DNA from: Albimonas sp051747505
GTDB taxonomy: Bacteria; Pseudomonadota; Alphaproteobacteria; Rhodobacterales; Rhodobacteraceae
NCBI GenBank assembly: GCA_051747505.1
Contig: JBNJGE010000073.1
Span: 1-14,469 of the forward strand
Reading direction: 5' to 3'
Length of the DNA: 14,469 nucleotides
Both the position numbers and the translations under genes were made by a program. The notes beneath the pieces were generated by a model. The model worked only from the letters and a program-made list of their open reading frames with translations. It was not told the origin of the DNA and made no database searches. Below are positions 13,897-14,469 of this stretch, piece after piece. Within the stretch, counting starts at the first letter, position 1. Each line of letters starts with the position of its first letter.

Positions 13897-14469
13897 TCAG
13901 CCCTTCTGCAGGACCTTCCGCCCCAGCAGCTCGGCGATCTGCACCGCGTTCAGCGCCGCGCCCTTGCGCAGGTTGTCGCTGACGCACCACAGGTTGATGC
14001 CGTTGTCGATCGTGGAGTCCTGCCGGATGCGGCTGATGAAGGTGGCGAAGTCGCCCACGCACTCGACCGGCGTGATGTAGCCGCCGGGCTCGCGCTTGTC
14101 GACGACCATGATGCCGGGCGCCTCGCGCAGGATGTCCCGCGCCTCGGCCTCGTCGAGATGGTCCTCGAACTCGATGTTGATGGACTCCGCATGGCCGACG
14201 AAGACCGGCACCCGCACGCAGGTGGCCGTCAGCTTGATGGCGGGATCCACGATCTTCTTGGTCTCCGCCACCATCTTCCATTCCTCCTTGGTCGAGCCGT
14301 CCTCGAGGAAGACGTCGATCTCGGGAATGACGTTGAAGGCGATCTGCTTGGGGTAGACGGAGGGCTCGACCTCCTGCCCCGGCACGTAGAGGCCCTTGGT
14401 CTGGTTCCACAGCTCGTCCATCGCCTCCTTCCCGGAGCCGGAGACGGACTGGTAGGTGCTCACCACCAC
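13897..14469 (-). CDS. asd: Aspartate-semialdehyde dehydrogenase, C-terminal part (cut by window edge)
   Basis: The last 190 residues of a protein normally about 340 aa long; the N-terminal NADP-binding part and the catalytic Cys lie beyond the right edge. The enzyme reduces aspartyl phosphate to aspartate semialdehyde, the branch point for lysine/diaminopimelate, threonine and methionine. Visible family blocks are VVSTYQSVSGSGKEAMDEL at the start of the fragment, YPKQIAFNVIPEIDVFLEDG, the substrate/active-site segment ATCVRVPVFVGHAESINIEF with its catalytic-type His, and NGINLWCVSDNLRKGAALNA followed by VQIAELL near the end. No frameshift or stop interrupts it. It appears to be a normal housekeeping gene; it has no obvious tie to the flagellar genes. 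Confidence 0.96.
   Translation of the reverse strand: MVVSTYQSVSGSGKEAMDELWNQTKGLYVPGQEVEPSVYPKQIAFNVIPEIDVFLEDGSTKEEWKMVAETKKIVDPAIKLTATCVRVPVFVGHAESINIEFEDHLDEAEARDILREAPGIMVVDKREPGGYITPVECVGDFATFISRIRQDSTIDNGINLWCVSDNLRKGAALNAVQIAELLGRKVLQKG

Noticed and set aside
12836..14410. 524-codon minus-strand frame spanning asd and the six-cysteine gene
   Set aside because: It is an out-of-frame shadow of both genes; its translation is Arg/Gly-rich without domain signatures.
1..14469. tRNA, rRNA, CRISPR arrays, insertion sequences or defence genes
   Set aside because: I saw no cloverleaf, regularly spaced repeats, transposase motif or terminal inverted repeats. The open space between genes is at most about 260 bp and explained by promoters, leaders and hairpins.

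Overview
The window is a stretch of very GC-rich chromosome (about 70% by eye, with strongly GC-rich third codon positions) dominated by flagellar genes. Three things point to an alphaproteobacterium, most likely of the Rhodobacterales/Roseobacter-Paracoccaceae type: the flagellin-flaF-flbT block; the order flgB-flgC-fliE-fliQ-(lytic transglycosylase)-flhA-fliR-flhB-(small coiled-coil gene); and fliI placed divergently from flgB. FlaF and FlbT are alphaproteobacterial flagellin regulators. The species cannot be named from the sequence.

Layout. Bases 1-230 hold no gene I can support and are less GC-rich (about 62-63%). From 3526 down to 231, on the minus strand, lie flagellin, flaF, flbT and a DUF1217-type flagellar accessory gene. 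A strong hairpin separates flagellin from flaF. Next, also on the minus strand, is fliI, the export ATPase (3750-5096). A 96-bp divergent promoter region with nested inverted repeats separates fliI from a tight plus-strand operon, 5193-11940: flgB, flgC, fliE, fliQ, an SLT-type lytic transglycosylase, flhA, fliR, flhB and a FliJ-like coiled-coil gene. From fliQ onward the junctions overlap or are only 1-11 nt wide. The right end is metabolic or housekeeping: a crotonase-family gene (plus), a secreted six-cysteine protein of unknown function (minus), and the C-terminal part of aspartate-semialdehyde dehydrogenase (minus, cut by the window edge).

How the genes work together. FlgB, FlgC and FliE build the proximal rod and its junction to the MS ring. 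FliQ, FliR, FlhA and FlhB form most of the flagellar type III export gate. FliI energises and feeds that gate, probably with the FliJ-like protein. The transglycosylase opens peptidoglycan for the rod. Flagellin is the late filament substrate, and FlaF/FlbT set how much of it is translated. FliP, FliO, FliH, the MS ring, hook and motor genes are not in the window and must lie elsewhere.

I see no mobile element, CRISPR array, tRNA or rRNA, and no clearly new multi-gene system. The points most worth following up are the poorly characterised flagellar accessory genes (DUF1217, the FliJ-like gene), the convergent stop codons sharing TGATCA with a hairpin inside the opposing gene, the crotonase without the usual glutamates, and the six-cysteine secreted protein.
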